Positions 1 to 7,193 of a DNA stretch of 22,620 nt are shown here, one piece after another. Every line of letters starts with the position of its first letter. The first letter of the stretch is position 1. Under the pieces are notes generated by a model. It was not told the origin of the DNA, did no database searches, and saw nothing but the letters and a program-made list of their open reading frames with translations. Both the position numbers and the translations under genes were made by a program. This DNA comes from CAZDYP01 sp964509505 (GTDB taxonomy: Bacteria; Chloroflexota; Anaerolineae; JACRMK01): assembly GCA_964509505.1 (NCBI GenBank), contig CAZDYP010000076.1, positions 1-22,620 on the forward strand, read 5' to 3'.

Positions 1-3000
1 ATTTTGCCCGACCTCGCGCGCCAAATCGCCAACGAAGAGCTCGCGATGAGCGGCAAAGCCCTCAAAGTCATCGCCGACCTAACGCACCTAACCCGCATGA
101 ACACAGCGACGTTGCGCGCTTTAGTTGATCTGCATGGGCAACGGCGTGGCCAACCATTGGCGCTGGCAAGTCTGAACCCGCAAGTGCGGCATGTCATCGA
201 GATGTTCGGGTATGGCGACTTCTTCCCAACCTATCCAACCGTGCCTGCAGCGCTTGACGCATTGAGCGCGCACGAAAAGCTGGGCTTGCCCGGCCAAATG
301 CTCAAGAAGCGTTATCGTATCGAAAACAAAGTGGGCGAGAGCGACATCGGCATGATGTTCAAAGCGACGGACACACGACTGGATCGTGAGGTCGCTATCA
401 AAGTGTTGTCGCCGTCATTGAGTCAAGCGACGACGCAACGCCTGTTGCAACAAGCGAAGAAAATGGCGCAGCTGAAATTGCCGAACATCGTCACCATCTT
501 CGACGCCGACGAAGATTGGGGCTTGGCGTACGTGGTCATGGAATACGTGGACAGTCAGACCCTGCGCGACTTGATGAAGAAAACTTTCCAACCCGACCTC
601 GACCTGCTCATCGGCATCGTGCGCGCGCTCGAATATGTTCACAGCAAAGGCATCGTGCATGGCAACCTCAAACCCGAAGACATCTTCATCGCCGACGAAG
701 TGAAGCTAAACGACGTGGGCTTACGCTGGATCGAAGAAGGTCGCCCCCTCAGCGAAACCCAAGTGCTCTTAGGCACGACCAGCTATTTGTCTCCCGAACA
801 AATCATGGGTAGCGCCGTTGAACAACGCAGTGATTTGTATGCGCTGGGCGTGATGCTCTATGAATTGTTCACCGGGCGCTGCCCATTTGAAGGCACGCGC
901 GCCGAAATCGTGCAAGGGCATTTGCATACCCTACCCCCCTCACCGCGCGAATTGAACCCCGACATCTCGCGTTCGATGGAGCATTTGATTTTGAAACTCC
1001 TCGCCAAAGATCCAGAGCAGCGCTATTTGCACGCGGCGCAAGTGCGACACGTTCTCTCTGGTCTCGAAACGGGGCTCGCGCTTATCCCCCATGAAACTGA
1101 AGCGACTGAGAACCCACTGAGCATAACGCCGCTGGCGGCGGCACCCCCGCATCCGCAGCGCATCATCGGACAGAAACGCGAGGCGCAGCTCAAGCACCTC
1201 TTGAAACTGTGGGACCAAGCGCGTAGTGGGCGTGGGCAAGTCGTGCTGCTGGCAGGCGAAGCCGGCATTGGCAAAACCTATACGACGGAAGAGCTGGCGG
1301 CGCGGGTGCGCGCCACTAGCGACACCACCCCGTTGTTTGGTCATTGCAGCGACCTTGAAGGCCAAGCGCCTTATCAACCCTTCATCGAAATCGTGCGCAA
1401 CTATCTGGCGCGCACGCCACACGACGAAGCGCACGCCCAACTAGGCGAGAGCGCAGCCGTCATCGCGTCGTTTGTGCCAGAAGTGCGCGCGGTGGTAGCG
1501 AATCTCCCTCCCCTCAAGCCGCTCGACCCCACGCAAGAGCGCGCCCGCTTGATGCACGATGCGATTCACTTTTTGGCGCGCGTAGCGAAGGCGCGCCCGC
1601 GCCTGATGGTGCTGGACGATTTGCATTGGGCTGACCCCGCCAGTTTGCAACTGTTCCATTACCTGGCGCGACACATCGCGGACATCCCCGTCATGCTCGT
1701 CGGCGCCTATCGCAACGCCGAGCTCGACGAAACGCATCCCTTACGCGAATTGCTGCGCGACCTCAGCCGCTATCCACTCTATCATCACATTACGTTGAAT
1801 CGGCTCGATCACGAAGGCGTCGCGCAGCTGCTGTCGCTGATTTGGAGCCGCGACGTGCCGCAAGAATGGGTGAAGATTATTTATAAGCGCACAGGCGGCA
1901 ACCCATTCTATGTCGAAGAGGTGGCGAAAAGCCTACAAGACGAAGGCTTGGCGACGCTTCACGATGGAACGTGGCACTTCGCGCCGCTGCAAGAGATGAA
2001 GCTGCCGCAAAGCGTGCAAGACATCGTGCTGCGGCGCGTCGCGCGCACGCGCCCCGCCACGCAAGAAACGCTGCGCCAAGCCGCCGTGCTGGGCTCGCAA
2101 TTTCCGTACGCAGATTTGCTCGCCGTCGTCAATCAAACCGAGGAACAGCTACTGGAAAATCTTGACGAGGCCTTCGAGCGCGATTTGCTGCGGGAAATGG
2201 ACGGCGGTTCGTTGTTGACGTTCAGCCATGACGAAGTGCATCAGATCATTTACCAAAACATGAGCACGTTGTGGCGGCGCACGTTGCATCGCAAAATCGC
2301 CCAGACATTGGCGAAACAATACGAAGCGAATCTCGCGCCTGTGGCGGCGCAACTCGCGCATCACTTCATTCAGGCAGGCGAGACGGCGCAAGGCATCACC
2401 TATAGTTTGATGGCCGCGCAACATGCGCGCTCGTTGTATGCGTATCAGAGCGCGGAGACGTGGTACAGCCAAGCGGTGGCGTTGCTGCCCGACACGGCGG
2501 CGGCGGAACGTCTGAACATTCACGCGGAGCGCGGCGCCGTGTTGCGACAAGAAGGTCGCTTCTCCGAAGCCATCAAAGCTTATGACGCCATGCGCGAAGC
2601 GGCAGAAACCTTGAATGATTTAGGCGCGCAGGCTCGCGCCCAGTGTAATCTCGCTCAGGCGCAACTGCAGTTGGGCGACTATCGCGCCGCGCTCGCCAGC
2701 GTCATACAAGCCGAAGCGTTGGCGCGCGCCGCGCACGACCAAACGACGTTAGTGGATACGTTGTATTACTATGGTTGGCTGTTATTGAAAACGGGCGACC
2801 ATGCCAAAGCCGTCACGCTCGGACAACAAACTTTAGAATTAAGCGCCTCCCTCAACGATCACCTGATGATGGCGCAGAGCTTGAACCTGCTCGGTTTGTT
2901 AGCCATGAACACGGGGCCGCTTGAGCAGGCGCACGCCTATTTTGAGCAGGCGCTCAAATTGAGTCGTGGGGCGGGAGTGCAACGCAACATCATGATCGCC

Positions 3001-3642
3001 TTGAACAATCTGGGCGAGGTTGCGCGGCTGCGGGGCGATTATCGTCGCGCGCTACAACGCTATGAACAAGCGATGCAGCTCGCGCAAGAAACGAGTAACC
3101 CTTGGTTCCAGCGTGTGCTGCTGACGAATCAGGGCAGCACGTACATCGAGCTGGGCGAATATCAACGCGCCGAAACCGCGCTGCAACACGCTATTCGCAT
3201 GACGGAAGCCGAAGGACGCTTCGCTGTTTCAGAAGCGCATCGCTGTCTGGCAGAGTTGCGTCTCGCGCAGCGCAACGTCACCGAAGCCCTCATCGAAGCC
3301 CAAGAAGCTTTGCGACTCGCGGAAGCGATCGGCGACCAAGAGATGATTGGCGGTGCATGGCGTGTGCTGGGCTTGATTGCCGCCCACACGGGCAATCATG
3401 TCTTGGTCGAGCGCGAGCCGCACACACCCAGCGAGTGTTTCGAGGCCAGCCTGCGCGCATTCAACGCCGTGAAGCTCGAAGCCGAACGCGCCCGTACGTT
3501 GCGCGCCTGGGCCCACTACGAACAAACACACCCCACCACCAATCCCGATGCGCCGTCTGGGAACACCTTCTGGAACGAAGCGCGCGAAATTTTCATGCGG
3601 TTGGGAATGACTCATGAGCTGGAGAAAATGAAACAGGCATGA
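1..3642 (+). CDS. STAS - (pseudo)kinase - AAA/NTPase - TPR signalling protein, 5'-truncated by window
   Basis: The frame is open to the window edge, so the true start lies upstream. About 1212 codons are visible; numbering is from the TTG at nt 4. Residues 1-90 look like the C-terminal two thirds of a STAS domain; the usual D-S-S-G phospho-site reads N33-T-A-T36. Residues 103-360 form a Hanks-type kinase fold with the VAIK lysine, GTTSYLSPEQ and the subdomain IX Asp (DLYALGVMLYEL). However, the glycine loop is degenerate (VGESDIG), the alpha-C Glu is Gln (about 150), HRD is H-G-N (Asn221) and DFG is DVG. Residues 390-700 are a predicted ATPase with Walker A GEAGIGKT (418-425) and Walker B LMVLDDLHWAD. 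From about 830 to 1180 there are TPR repeats. This kinase-AAA-TPR order resembles PknK-like regulators. The protein probably acts as a cytosolic signalling scaffold or switch; its partners are not visible. No transmembrane segment is seen. Confidence 0.9.
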   Translation: MLPDLARQIANEELAMSGKALKVIADLTHLTRMNTATLRALVDLHGQRRGQPLALASLNPQVRHVIEMFGYGDFFPTYPTVPAALDALSAHEKLGLPGQMLKKRYRIENKVGESDIGMMFKATDTRLDREVAIKVLSPSLSQATTQRLLQQAKKMAQLKLPNIVTIFDADEDWGLAYVVMEYVDSQTLRDLMKKTFQPDLDLLIGIVRALEYVHSKGIVHGNLKPEDIFIADEVKLNDVGLRWIEEGRPLSETQVLLGTTSYLSPEQIMGSAVEQRSDLYALGVMLYELFTGRCPFEGTRAEIVQGHLHTLPPSPRELNPDISRSMEHLILKLLAKDPEQRYLHAAQVRHVLSGLETGLALIPHETEATENPLSITPLAAAPPHPQRIIGQKREAQLKHLLKLWDQARSGRGQVVLLAGEAGIGKTYTTEELAARVRATSDTTPLFGHCSDLEGQAPYQPFIEIVRNYLARTPHDEAHAQLGESAAVIASFVPEVRAVVANLPPLKPLDPTQERARLMHDAIHFLARVAKARPRLMVLDDLHWADPASLQLFHYLARHIADIPVMLVGAYRNAELDETHPLRELLRDLSRYPLYHHITLNRLDHEGVAQLLSLIWSRDVPQEWVKIIYKRTGGNPFYVEEVAKSLQDEGLATLHDGTWHFAPLQEMKLPQSVQDIVLRRVARTRPATQETLRQAAVLGSQFPYADLLAVVNQTEEQLLENLDEAFERDLLREMDGGSLLTFSHDEVHQIIYQNMSTLWRRTLHRKIAQTLAKQYEANLAPVAAQLAHHFIQAGETAQGITYSLMAAQHARSLYAYQSAETWYSQAVALLPDTAAAERLNIHAERGAVLRQEGRFSEAIKAYDAMREAAETLNDLGAQARAQCNLAQAQLQLGDYRAALASVIQAEALARAAHDQTTLVDTLYYYGWLLLKTGDHAKAVTLGQQTLELSASLNDHLMMAQSLNLLGLLAMNTGPLEQAHAYFEQALKLSRGAGVQRNIMIALNNLGEVARLRGDYRRALQRYEQAMQLAQETSNPWFQRVLLTNQGSTYIELGEYQRAETALQHAIRMTEAEGRFAVSEAHRCLAELRLAQRNVTEALIEAQEALRLAEAIGDQEMIGGAWRVLGLIAAHTGNHVLVEREPHTPSECFEASLRAFNAVKLEAERARTLRAWAHYEQTHPTTNPDAPSGNTFWNEAREIFMRLGMTHELEKMKQA

Positions 3643-3693
3643 GTGGAGATTAGAGCTGAACGCTTAGAATTTGGAGATTGGGAATGGAGGTCG

Positions 3694-3725
3694 AACAGGC
3701 AGACGTGGCATCGCGTTTGCCTGTT
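3694..3725. terminator. Hairpin downstream of the kinase-like gene
   Basis: The arms AACAGGCAGACG (3694-3705) and CGTTTGCCTGTT (3714-3725) pair at 11 of 12 positions around an 8-nt loop, about 50 bp after the stop codon. There is no clear T-run, so a role as terminator or 3' mRNA stabiliser is inferred. Its ends (ACAGGC/GCCTGT) resemble those of the hairpins at 4916-4943 and 5766-5793. Confidence 0.45.
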
Positions 3726-3886
3726 TCGCATTAGTGTGGAGGACTCTTCGCGCTTGGCGGCGATCTCACCGACGCTTGCGGCAAGTAGAGTCGTTTGGAA
3801 AGTAGGCGTTGCTGATAGCGTGTCTAAAGGTAAATGACACACTCCTGGTGTTCAAGCCCCTCCCATTTTCCTCAATTGGTGTAGTG

Positions 3887-4013
3887 CGCTTATGTCCAGA
3901 AAACGCGCAACCCTTCTGGCTCGCGCGGGACTCCCGTTGGTCGCAAAGCCCACGCCATGGGCGGTGGCGGTGACCATCCACCGCGAGCGTAGCGCTTTTT
4001 CTAAACGTGAGCG
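3887..4013. mobile_element. MITE-like element, 127 bp, with imperfect terminal inverted repeats
   Basis: The left end CGCTTATGTCCAGAAAA (from 3887) and the right end read on the minus strand (from 4013, CGCTCACGTTTAGAAAA) match at 16 of 21 positions when extended to 21 bp. The flanking octamers GTGTAGTG (3879-3886) and GCGTAATG (4014-4021) agree at 6 of 8 positions, as expected for an old 8-bp target duplication. The same terminal sequence bounds the better preserved element at 15627-15737. No transposase is encoded, so the element would be non-autonomous. Confidence 0.6.
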
Positions 4014-4030
4014 GCGTAATGTTACATTGC

Positions 4031-4849
4031 TCAAACAATAGCAACCATGAACAACCGCCGAAATGGGTAGAGCGTATGTCCATCGGCGCGCATCGGATAC
4101 GCTTCACGCAATCGTCGCGTGTACTCCGCGAGGAAGAGGTCACGCTCGCTTGCATCAAGTCCGTTGAGGATGGGACGCAAGCCCGTGCCTTTCACCCACT
4201 CCAGCACAGGATCGTTGCCCGACAACACTTGCAGATATTCCGTCTCCCAAATGTCGAGCTGCTGAGTATGACTTGCAAGCAGGTCGTAATACGTCGCCGC
4301 GCTCTCGACCCATTCGCGCACGATAGCTTGCCTAAAGGTTTCAGTGGCAATGGGGCTGCCGTTGGGTCCGCCATTCGCCAACGTCTCGCGCATGAGGCGA
4401 TGCGATGGCATGGGAAAGCTCAATGGCATCTGCACGGCGAGACAGCCACCCGCTTTCAAAAGTCCGACGAGACGCGGGAAAAGTTCACGATGCTTCTCCA
4501 CCCAATGCAGCGCGGCGTTGGAGTAAATGAGGTCGGGCGGTTGCGCGGGCGACCACGTGCGAATGTCTGCCTCGACCCATTGCACCTTGTCCGTCTCCTT
4601 CGCTGCCTTTTCAAGCATCTCTTTTGAATTATCGAGCCCATAGACCGTCGCCGTCTGCCAACGCTCGGCAATCAGGCGCGTGAGGTTGCCGGCGCCACAA
4701 CCCAAATCGTAGATCGTCTCAGGAGCAGTGAGGGGAACGCGCTCCAATAATTCGAGCGCAGGACGCAAACGGTGATCTGAAAATTTCAGATATTGATGGG
4801 GATCCCAACGCGTGCCCGCGATCTGCCCATGATATATGGGTGAAGACAT
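4031..4849 (-). CDS. tam: Trans-aconitate 2-methyltransferase-like SAM methyltransferase
   Basis: This 272-residue protein follows the Tam family closely from end to end: WDPHQYLKFSDHRLRPALEL near the N-terminus, motif I DLGCGAGN (48-55), VEADIRTWSP, LIYSNAALHW, LAVQMP, and a C-terminal TGLRP...LFLAEYTRRLREAYP block. In the family, the enzyme methylates trans-aconitate (which spontaneously forms from cis-aconitate and inhibits aconitase) using S-adenosylmethionine in the cytosol. The start at 4849 is chosen over the upstream in-frame ATG at 4897 because AAAGGAG (4859-4865) lies 9 nt before it and homologues begin near here. It is a single gene, convergent with the kinase-like gene. Confidence 0.88.
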   Translation of the reverse strand: MSSPIYHGQIAGTRWDPHQYLKFSDHRLRPALELLERVPLTAPETIYDLGCGAGNLTRLIAERWQTATVYGLDNSKEMLEKAAKETDKVQWVEADIRTWSPAQPPDLIYSNAALHWVEKHRELFPRLVGLLKAGGCLAVQMPLSFPMPSHRLMRETLANGGPNGSPIATETFRQAIVREWVESAATYYDLLASHTQQLDIWETEYLQVLSGNDPVLEWVKGTGLRPILNGLDASERDLFLAEYTRRLREAYPMRADGHTLYPFRRLFMVAIV

Positions 4850-4880
4850 GCGATAATTCTCCTTTGGATTGATGCGTGCG

Positions 4881-4910
4881 ATTATACTGTGTTTCACGTA
4901 GCGTGCAGAA
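4881..4910 (-). promoter_or_regulatory. Candidate promoter for the methyltransferase gene
   Basis: On the minus strand a perfect TATAAT lies at 4881-4886, 31 bp before the chosen ATG. The -35 region about 17 bp upstream (around 4904-4910) is weak. This placement supports the start at 4849, because the upstream ATG at 4897 would lie outside the transcript. Confidence 0.5.
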
Positions 4911-4915
4911 ACAAA

Positions 4916-4943
4916 ACAAGCACAGCGGGGAGGCTGTGCCTGT
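4916..4943. repeat. Hairpin repeat, copy 1 (ACARGCRCAGC family)
   Basis: ACAAGCACAGC and GCTGTGCCTGT pair at 10 of 11 positions around the loop GGGGAG. Twenty-one consecutive bases (4923-4943) are identical to 5773-5793, so this is a dispersed intergenic hairpin rather than a chance palindrome. It sits between vapC and the methyltransferase gene, which are both on the minus strand. Confidence 0.65.
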
Positions 4944-4966
4944 TGGGTTAGCTGATAAAATAATTG

Positions 4967-4983
4967 CGCTCATGTTCAGAAAT
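4967..4983. repeat. Solo terminal repeat of the MITE family
   Basis: CGCTCATGTTCAGAAA matches the left terminal repeats at 3887 and 15627 with one substitution. No matching right end is visible before the vapC gene, so this may be a truncated or decayed copy. Confidence 0.4.
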
Positions 4984-5029
4984 AGACACAACGAGACTGT
5001 GCCTCTGACGAGGGGTGTAAACAGTTGGC

Positions 5030-5434
5030 TTACTCACTCCAATCTTCTATTTCCAAATTCTGTATTTTCTCAAAATGCTTGCGATTGTGTGTGATAAGCG
5101 TCCAATCGTTGGCTATGGCGACGCCCGCAATCAAGATGTCAATGTCATCCACGGGTGTGCCTTTGGCGCGCGTGGCGGCATAAATGTCAGCCGAAATAGT
5201 TACAGAGCGCTCCGTCAATGCCACGACGTTGTTTTGAGCCGCAAATTCTAGGAAGGTCGTAAGTTGCTTACGAGCGTTGCGATGCTTCAAGCCACTCAAA
5301 ATCTCGTAATACGTGATGAGGCTGAAGTTGATTTGAGTATATTCTTCAGCATAGCTATCAAAGCGTGAGACAACTTGGGGCTGCCCGCGGAAAAACAAGG
5401 AGAGGATATCTGTATCAATTAACGCGGGTTTCAC
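5030..5434 (-). CDS. vapC: VapC-type PIN-domain ribonuclease toxin
   Basis: This 134-residue single-domain protein has the PIN layout: an N-terminal LIDTDIL with D7/D9, YYEILSGL with E44, VDDIDILIAG with D96/D97/D99, and LITHNRKHF near the end. PIN toxins use these acidic residues to hold Mg2+ and cut RNA, often tRNA. The start is a GTG at 5434 with AGGAG (5444-5448) 9 nt upstream. It overlaps the 3' end of the antitoxin gene by 20 bp, which indicates translational coupling. All the expected acidic residues are present, so the toxin is probably functional. Confidence 0.88.
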   Translation of the reverse strand: MKPALIDTDILSLFFRGQPQVVSRFDSYAEEYTQINFSLITYYEILSGLKHRNARKQLTTFLEFAAQNNVVALTERSVTISADIYAATRAKGTPVDDIDILIAGVAIANDWTLITHNRKHFEKIQNLEIEDWSE

Positions 5435-5678
5435 TGCTGCGTCTCCTAGAAAATGCGTCGCGGCGCCGTGTCACTATTTCGTGGCTGAAATCTGCAAATA
5501 GCTCATCAGGCATGGTGCGCCAACAACCTGCGTACTGCATGATGGTTTTTTTAGGCCGCCGAGCCGCCTCGGCGCGTAGCCTGAAGCTATGCAAGAGTAT
5601 GTAGGCTTCAGAGAGTTTTGCTTCGGGAATTTTTTGAATTTCTGCCAGCAGTTTTTCGCGCTCAATAGATAGATTCAT
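5415..5678 (-). CDS. Antitoxin partner of the VapC-type toxin
   Basis: This 87-residue protein is encoded immediately upstream of the PIN toxin and overlaps it. Residues 1-40 are predicted helical (SIEREKLLAEIQKIPEAKL), and the C-terminus is an Arg-rich tail (EIVTRRRDAFSRRRSSE) of the kind that wraps over the PIN active site. It shows no AbrB or Phd fold, so it belongs to the less typical antitoxins found next to PIN genes in Chloroflexota and cyanobacteria. The start at 5678 is preferred over 5726 because GAGAGG lies just upstream. The longer form would begin inside the predicted -10 box. Confidence 0.72.
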   Translation of the reverse strand: MNLSIEREKLLAEIQKIPEAKLSEAYILLHSFRLRAEAARRPKKTIMQYAGCWRTMPDELFADFSHEIVTRRRDAFSRRRSSETRVN

Positions 5679-5725
5679 CACAGTTGTTCCTCTCTGGTTA
5701 TTTTCCAATTTTGTGCTGCAATGCA

Positions 5726-5755
5726 ATTATACCGTATTTTGCCCGCCGCGTTCAT
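5726..5755 (-). promoter_or_regulatory. Candidate promoter of the vapBC-like pair
   Basis: A perfect TATAAT occurs on the minus strand at 5726-5731, about 48 bp before the antitoxin ATG at 5678. The -35 region is poor (TGAACG at 17-bp spacing). No clear operator palindrome was found next to it. Confidence 0.45.
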
Positions 5756-5765
5756 CGCAAAGGAA

Positions 5766-5793
5766 ACAGGCGCAGCGGGGAGGCTGTGCCTGT
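5766..5793. repeat. Hairpin repeat, copy 2 (ACARGCRCAGC family)
   Basis: ACAGGCGCAGC and GCTGTGCCTGT pair at 10 of 11 positions around GGGGAG. The right half and loop are identical to copy 1 at 4916-4943. It lies just downstream of the DedA gene (stop at 5813) and upstream of the vapBC promoter, so it could serve as the 3' hairpin of the DedA transcript. Confidence 0.65.
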
Positions 5794-5812
5794 GCTAGAA
5801 AAATCATCATCA

Positions 5813-6418
5813 TCAATTGGTTTTTGGCTCACGCAAACTTTTGATGACTTGATAGCCAAGGATTACCACCGCCACCAGACCCAATACGACATAGCTTAAG
5901 TCTCCGAGTAGTTCACTGAGTTCGGCAACGCGGTCACTGAAAAGGTGACCTAAGTAGATGTATGCAAGGACCCATAACAACTCGCCCAGCACGACCCACA
6001 CTGAAAAGCGCGGCAAGGTATAGCGCGTGATGCCGCTGATGAGGTTGATGTAGGGACCAAGCGCCGTAATCAGCCAGCGACTGAAAAAAACGCTGACGCC
6101 GCCCCAGCGTTGCGCGGTCTGCTCGGCTTTGGCTAAAATCGCTTCCGCGTTCAAGCGTTGGCTGATTTGGGTTGCGACTTGTTTGCCACCGAACCAACCC
6201 ACCCCATAGCCCGTGTGATCGCCCAGCACTGCCGCAATGGTGCTGGCAATGACGATGGGCCAGAATTGCAGCTCACCTGCTTCGATGAATGAGCCTGCGA
6301 CGATGAGCAGAAAGCTGGTGGGCAGGGGCAAGCCAATCGCAGAGATGAAGACGCTGACAAAAATAGCGATGACTCCATAGGTAGCCAATGCGTTCAACAG
6401 GGTTTCTTGTAAACTCAT
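5813..6418 (-). CDS. DedA-family integral membrane protein
   Basis: This 201-residue protein has four to five hydrophobic segments. It shows the DedA/SNARE-associated core: LPLPTSFLLIVAGSFIEAG near the N-terminus, GDHTGYGVGWFGGK, and FFSRWLITALGPYINLISGI with the conserved SRW and re-entrant-loop proline/glycine pattern. DedA proteins sit in the inner membrane and are linked to proton-dependent transport and lipid-carrier (undecaprenyl phosphate) or phospholipid translocation; which applies here cannot be told. It starts only 3 bp after the stop of the upstream small membrane protein gene, so the two are almost certainly co-transcribed. Confidence 0.88.
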   Translation of the reverse strand: MSLQETLLNALATYGVIAIFVSVFISAIGLPLPTSFLLIVAGSFIEAGELQFWPIVIASTIAAVLGDHTGYGVGWFGGKQVATQISQRLNAEAILAKAEQTAQRWGGVSVFFSRWLITALGPYINLISGITRYTLPRFSVWVVLGELLWVLAYIYLGHLFSDRVAELSELLGDLSYVVLGLVAVVILGYQVIKSLREPKTN

Positions 6419-6421
6419 AAA

Positions 6422-6766
6422 TTACCTTGTCGGTTGTGGGGGTGGGCGCATCGGGCGCGCGGCGGCGATGGCTTGTTCGATGATTTGAATCACTTCTTCT
6501 GTGCTGCGATTCTGCAAGCGAGCGATTTCGCTGATGGGGCGAAGCTCGGGACGCGATTCGGGCGGAATGCCAAGCGCATCGTCCAGCACTCGCGGAGGTA
6601 CCCCATAGGCACGCGCGATGTAACCAATGTTCATCCAGCCGCGAATTGGTTCGAAGGTGGGGCGGTTGACGAGTCGCATTACAAAGCGCGCCCCAAAGAA
6701 CAGGGTGAACGCGAGCGCGATGATAAATCCGCCGATCAACAGAATACGTTTACGTTTTTGTGACAT
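6422..6766 (-). CDS. Small single-pass membrane protein upstream of DedA
   Basis: This 114-residue protein has a basic N-terminus (SQKRKR), one strong transmembrane helix (about 8-30, ILLIGGFIIALAFTLFFGA), and then a cytosolic or external domain of about 65 residues. That domain (IRGWMNIGYIARAYGVPPRV, LGIP, PISEIARLQN, EEVIQIIEQAI) resembles the small helical domain at the C-terminus of some DUF4405-type membrane proteins; this is a recognition by pattern only. The C-terminal tail is Pro-rich. Its stop is 3 bp from the DedA start, suggesting it is an accessory to DedA. No clear Shine-Dalgarno site precedes the ATG. Confidence 0.75.
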   Translation of the reverse strand: MSQKRKRILLIGGFIIALAFTLFFGARFVMRLVNRPTFEPIRGWMNIGYIARAYGVPPRVLDDALGIPPESRPELRPISEIARLQNRSTEEVIQIIEQAIAAARPMRPPPQPTR

Positions 6767-6880
6767 GTGTAAGTTGACTGCATCATGATTTCAACTCGCT
6801 GCAACCAATTTACCACACGATTATGGAAAAGTTGTGGAGATTGGCGCACGAAAGGAATTAACTCACCTTACACAAAGGTA

Positions 6881-6974
6881 TCATGGCGAGCGTTTCCTTC
6901 GACACGCTCAGGATGCAGTTTGCGAAGCCATCTCCCTGCTGCAAACGGGGATTGCTTCGCTCCGCTCGCAATGA
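6881..6974. repeat. REP/MITE-like element with 12-bp inverted ends
   Basis: The ends TCATGGCGAGCG (6881-6892) and CGCTCGCAATGA (6963-6974) pair at 11 of 12 positions. The interior carries CCTTCGACACGCTCAGGATG and ATTGCTTCGCTCCGCTCGC, a style of dispersed intergenic repeat seen in several environmental bacterial genomes and echoed by the interior of 9610-9742. No target duplication was recognised. Confidence 0.5.
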
Positions 6975-7059
6975 CCGCGTAACATGAGGAATCAAATGGA
7001 GCAAGGCTACATAGTCTCAATAGGGCGGCGTGGCGGGTCCCTCGTAGCCACACAAACCC

Positions 7060-7152
7060 AAGCACAGAGGGGCAAATGTTTCGTCATGCCTGCCTTCGCA
7101 AATTCCTGCCCGCAGTACGAACAAATGCCTTTTGATTGTTTTCTTCTAGCAT
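7060..7152 (-). pseudogene. 5' remnant of a C2HC zinc-finger protein (pRiA4b ORF-3-like)
   Basis: AAAGGAG (7158-7164) precedes an ATG at 7152 that reads MLEENNQK. After a one-base loss, the next frame reads GICSYCGQEFAKAGMTKHLP and then LC, a compact C-x2-C...H-x3-C finger like that opening plasmid pRiA4b ORF-3-family proteins. The sequence then runs into repeat-like GC-rich DNA and stops. The intact ribosome binding site with a broken body marks a decayed gene truncated near codon 30. The family assignment rests on about 30 residues. Confidence 0.55.
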
Positions 7153-7193
7153 AGCCTCTCCTTTCGTTTACTCACTTCCTGAGCTTGGCAGGT

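Larger units (their letters stand above)
3643..4030. other. Gene-free stretch of 388 bp with hairpin, heptamer-like repeats and a MITE
   Basis: No convincing gene lies between the kinase-like gene and the convergent methyltransferase gene. The first 50 bp carry degenerate GGAGATT/TAGAATTT repeats. They are followed by a hairpin at 3694-3725 and, at 3887-4013, a small element with terminal inverted repeats. The overlapping short frames on both strands (for example minus 3852-4034) have no recognisable family, no good ribosome binding site, and coincide with the repeat element, so they are not annotated as genes. Confidence 0.6.
6767..7193. other. Gene-poor stretch of 427 bp: REP-like element and a zinc-finger gene remnant
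   Basis: There is no intact gene here. It contains a short inverted-repeat element (6881-6974), a GC-rich segment at about 7020-7060 that looks repetitive, and a broken zinc-finger start (7060-7152). Short frames on both strands are compositionally repeat-like. Confidence 0.55.

Noticed and set aside
2149..2550. Long antisense frames inside the kinase-like gene and similar ones inside other genes
   Set aside because: They are shadows caused by GC-rich codon use; they have no family features and no ribosome binding sites, and the sense frame is clearly coding.
3852..4034. Minus-strand frame of 60 codons as a small gene
   Set aside because: It coincides with the MITE-like element, has a poor start context, and the overlapping frame on the other strand is equally open.
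4007..4627. Plus-strand frame of 206 codons opposite the methyltransferase
   Set aside because: It is the antisense shadow of a well-supported tam-like gene and lacks any recognisable domain.
4898..5029. Possible small RNA between vapC and the methyltransferase gene
   Set aside because: The structure is explained by the dispersed hairpin repeat; no separate promoter plus terminator could be defined.
6980..7060. GC-rich segment considered as coding for part of the neighbouring zinc-finger protein
   Set aside because: Translation in all minus frames gives no continuation of the family and soon meets stops; it looks like repeat DNA.
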